Shown piece after piece: positions 62,332-64,000 of a stretch of 64,000 nucleotides of DNA; position 1 is the stretch's first letter, and the number at the start of each line of letters is the position of its first letter. Source of the DNA: Marivirga sericea (GTDB taxonomy: Bacteria > Bacteroidota > Bacteroidia > Cytophagales > Cyclobacteriaceae); assembly GCF_900177665.1 (NCBI RefSeq), contig NZ_FXAW01000008.1:62001-126000 (forward strand). Direction: 5' to 3'. A program made the translations under genes and the position numbers. The notes beneath the pieces are model-generated. The model did no database searches. It was given only the letters and a program-made list of their open reading frames with translations, and was not told where the DNA came from.

Positions 62332-62904
62332 TTAGTGCTCTACTTTAATCCTATATTTGCTTAAAAGCCCAGGTAGTGCTTCAATACTGAATGAGGCAGC
62401 TTTCAATTTATTATTTTCAGGGTCGATAGTGTAATTTATTGCATGCCTAAAGTCGGCTTTTTGCAAATCGCAATTTTCGAAAATAGCAGCTGATAAATCA
62501 GAATAATTGAATTTTGTTTCTCTTAGGTCACACTCCCCGAAGTCTACTTCGATTAGCTTTGAGTTGATAAATTTAGTTTTGGGCAGCTGAAGTTGAAAGA
62601 AAACCGAATGATTAAGTTGGCAATTTTCAAAATTTACGTTTAATCCAAACGTATTACATTCGTTAAAATGAATCCCTAGAAGCTTGCAATCCTTGAAATC
62701 TACCGTTTGCAGAGATGTGCTCTTCATTTTGACAGAACTTAAATTGCAGCCTTCAAATGCGCAGTCGATAAACTTGAAATTTGAAAGATCGTAATCTTGG
62801 AAATTACAATTTCTAAAAGTGCAATGCTCGTAATCACCTTTTTTAAGTATAGATACCTTAAAGTCTACAGCATTAAAAAGTTCTTCCACAATAATATTGA
62901 CCAC
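62332..62904 (-). CDS. Pentapeptide repeat protein (Qnr/McbG-like)
   Basis: A 190-aa protein consisting of A(D/N)LxF-type pentapeptide coils: CTFRNCNFQDYDLSNFKFID then CAFEGCNLSSVKM, CKLLGIHF, CQLNHSVFFQ, CDLRETKFNYSDLSAAIFEN and CDLQKADFRHA. The end YTIDPENNKLKAASFSIEAL matches the C-terminal cap of Qnr-type proteins. The Cys-rich, two-segment layout suggests a right-handed quadrilateral helix that could mimic DNA and bind gyrase. No antibiotic role is shown by the sequence. Confidence 0.8.
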   Translation of the reverse strand: MVNIIVEELFNAVDFKVSILKKGDYEHCTFRNCNFQDYDLSNFKFIDCAFEGCNLSSVKMKSTSLQTVDFKDCKLLGIHFNECNTFGLNVNFENCQLNHSVFFQLQLPKTKFINSKLIEVDFGECDLRETKFNYSDLSAAIFENCDLQKADFRHAINYTIDPENNKLKAASFSIEALPGLLSKYRIKVEH

Positions 62905-62988
62905 CTATTTACTTGTTGTTTGATTTGATATGCAAATTATAGAATATATTTTCTTTTTTGGTAGAATCAGTTGCAATTTGTAATCCCC

Positions 62989-63024
62989 ATGACATTTGTC
63001 ATCTAATTCGTAACTTTTGTTACG
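62989..63024 (+). promoter_or_regulatory. Tandem dyads (Crp/Fnr-like) before YeeE/YedE
   Basis: Perfect inverted repeats ATGACA-TT-TGTCAT (62989-63002) and CGTAAC-TTTT-GTTACG (63009-63024). Their centres are 21 bp apart, two helical turns. TAATTTTG (63046-63053) fits a -7 element; from the implied start (about 63058) the dyads lie near -62.5 and -41.5, positions typical of Crp/Fnr class I and II activation. Prediction only. Confidence 0.5.
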
Positions 63025-63143
63025 CCTCAATGAATGTTACTACATTAATTTTGTTTATCAGTTTTGGAAAATGGTGGTACGCCTCATTTAAAAAATTGCT
63101 TTAATGAATGTTTAATAAGATTGAATTTTAACTAAAATATTAT

Positions 63144-63719
63144 ATGAGTGAATTATTAGATTGGATTAGTCAGCCATGGCCATGGTATGTGGCAGGTCCG
63201 TTAATAGCGTTGGTTATGTTCTCTATGTTGTTTTTTGGCAAATCATTTGGCCTGTCTGCCAATTTAAGAACTATGTGTTCTATTTTGGGAGCTGGTAAAT
63301 CCTGTGATTTTTTCGATTTCAATTGGAGGGATCAAATGTGGAATTTGGTTTTTGCGGCAGGCTTAGTATTAGGGGGGGTAATATCCCATCTGTATTTAGG
63401 CTATGAGCCGGCTGCTAATATTTCTGAAACAACGATTACCGAATTGCAAGCTTTTGGAATTGAGAATCCTGGAGAAAATGTGGTGCCAATTGAGATTTTC
63501 AATTGGGAAAATTTACTTACTGTGCAAGGTTTTTTGATGATAGTGGTGGGAGGTTTTTTAGTAGGCTTTGGAACTCGATATGCAGGTGGTTGTACTTCTG
63601 GTCACGCTATTTCAGGATTGAGTGATTTGCAGCCTGCTTCGCTCTTGGCAGTTGTAGGGTTCTTTATCGGGGGGCTAGTTATGACCTACTTTATTTTACC
63701 TTATTTACTAGTGCTATAA
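63144..63719 (+). CDS. YeeE/YedE family sulfur-transport membrane protein, first half
   Basis: A 191-aa, four- to five-segment membrane protein. The motif GFGTRYAGGCTSGHAISGLS carries the Cys lined up in the thiosulfate channel of YeeE, and ASLLAVVGFFIGGLVMTYF forms the last segment. Split YeeE/YedE proteins occur in pairs in many bacteria. A second half begins 24 bp downstream (63744). Probably imports thiosulfate or related sulfur species; the pair may act with a rhodanese or MBL protein outside the window. Confidence 0.85.
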   Translation: MSELLDWISQPWPWYVAGPLIALVMFSMLFFGKSFGLSANLRTMCSILGAGKSCDFFDFNWRDQMWNLVFAAGLVLGGVISHLYLGYEPAANISETTITELQAFGIENPGENVVPIEIFNWENLLTVQGFLMIVVGGFLVGFGTRYAGGCTSGHAISGLSDLQPASLLAVVGFFIGGLVMTYFILPYLLVL

Positions 63720-63743
63720 TCATTTTTAAATTACAAAAATCAA

Positions 63744-64000
63744 ATGAAAGGAATGAAATTTTTAAGATATTTATTGATAGGAACTGTCTTTGGTATTACC
63801 CTTGCAAAGGCTGAAGTGATCTCTTGGTTTAGGATCTATGAGATGTTTAAATTCCAATCTTTCCATATGTATGGTGTGATTGGTTCAGCGGTTGTTGTAG
63901 GGATTATTGTGATTCAACTTATCAAAAGGAAGAAATTGAAATCGATTGATGGCGAGAGAATTATTGTTGCCCCAAAGCAATTTAGCTGGGCGAGATATAT
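63744..64000 (+). CDS. YeeE/YedE (DUF6691-like) second half, cut by window end
   Basis: An open frame from ATG 63744 to the window edge, 85 residues visible: MKGMKFLRYLLIGTVFGITL, then AKAEVISWFRIYEMFKFQSF and a second membrane segment YGVIGSAVVVGIIVIQL. The FQSFHMYGVIGSA wording is typical of the partner half of split YeeE/YedE transporters. It is 24 bp after the first half, so the two are almost certainly co-transcribed. Confidence 0.8.
   Translation, partial: MKGMKFLRYLLIGTVFGITLAKAEVISWFRIYEMFKFQSFHMYGVIGSAVVVGIIVIQLIKRKKLKSIDGERIIVAPKQFSWARY

Noticed and set aside
1-64000. CRISPR array, tRNA, rRNA, integrase or intact insertion sequence
   Set aside because: I looked for regular direct repeats with spacers, cloverleaf-like segments, rRNA wording and transposase motifs, and found none I could support. 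Short RNAs could be missed by eye.

Overview
The window looks like chromosomal DNA of a gliding, marine-type Bacteroidota (order Cytophagales; a Marivirga-like genus is my best guess, not proven). Supporting signs are the low GC content, two proteins with type IX secretion (T9SS) C-terminal sorting tails and SprB repeats, several lipoproteins and small outer-membrane barrels, a TonB receptor with a carboxypeptidase-like N-terminal domain, a THX ribosomal protein, and promoters of the Bacteroidota TTTG/TAnnTTTG type. I see no rRNA, tRNA, CRISPR array, integrase or intact insertion sequence.

Layout. 1-4.6 kb: a decayed ORF, small surface/hypothetical genes, an HTH protein and two alpha/beta hydrolases. 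4.6-8.9 kb (minus): a four-gene amidoligase cluster (C39-like cysteine peptidase, RimK-like ATP-grasp ligase, GCS2-type ligase, N-formylglutamate amidohydrolase), preceded by a Ca/Na antiporter. 10.1-19.0 kb (plus): THX, then a tryptophan operon trpE-G-D-C-F-B-A plus a DAHP synthase. It is preceded by two consecutive leader peptides, each with three Trp codons and each followed by its own terminator. The operon's spacers, and some gene 3' ends, carry dispersed repeats. 19.4-31.2 kb (plus): a cell-surface block (outer-membrane barrel, two large lipoproteins, two T9SS proteins, a lipocalin-like lipoprotein and the remnant of a second one). 31.3-42.1 kb (minus): TonB receptor with hydrolase, a helical-repeat protein, and an operon of SDR reductase, KAS III homologue, Na/solute symporter and acyl-CoA synthetase, then a glycosyltransferase.

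42.1-51.4 kb (plus) is accessory in character. A segment of about 3.5 kb carrying a DUF6624-like lipoprotein, a ChbG/HpnK deacetylase, two four-helix-bundle proteins and a PspC protein is bounded by an imperfect 86-bp direct repeat. It is followed by 1.1 kb of mostly decayed DNA and then by a tight four-gene operon: three paralogous secreted beta-barrel proteins and a secreted beta-propeller/caspase-like protease, all joined by 4-nt overlaps. This is my best candidate for an undescribed system. 51.5-64 kb returns to conserved genes: a BamA-like barrel, a TPR-SpoIIE phosphatase, guaA, a periplasmic ligand-binding protein, hemL, an outer-membrane protein, a Na/H antiporter, a Qnr-like pentapeptide protein, and a YeeE/YedE pair behind two dyad operators placed like Crp/Fnr sites.

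All calls come from reading the sequence and translations. No database search was run, and family names rest on motif recognition.
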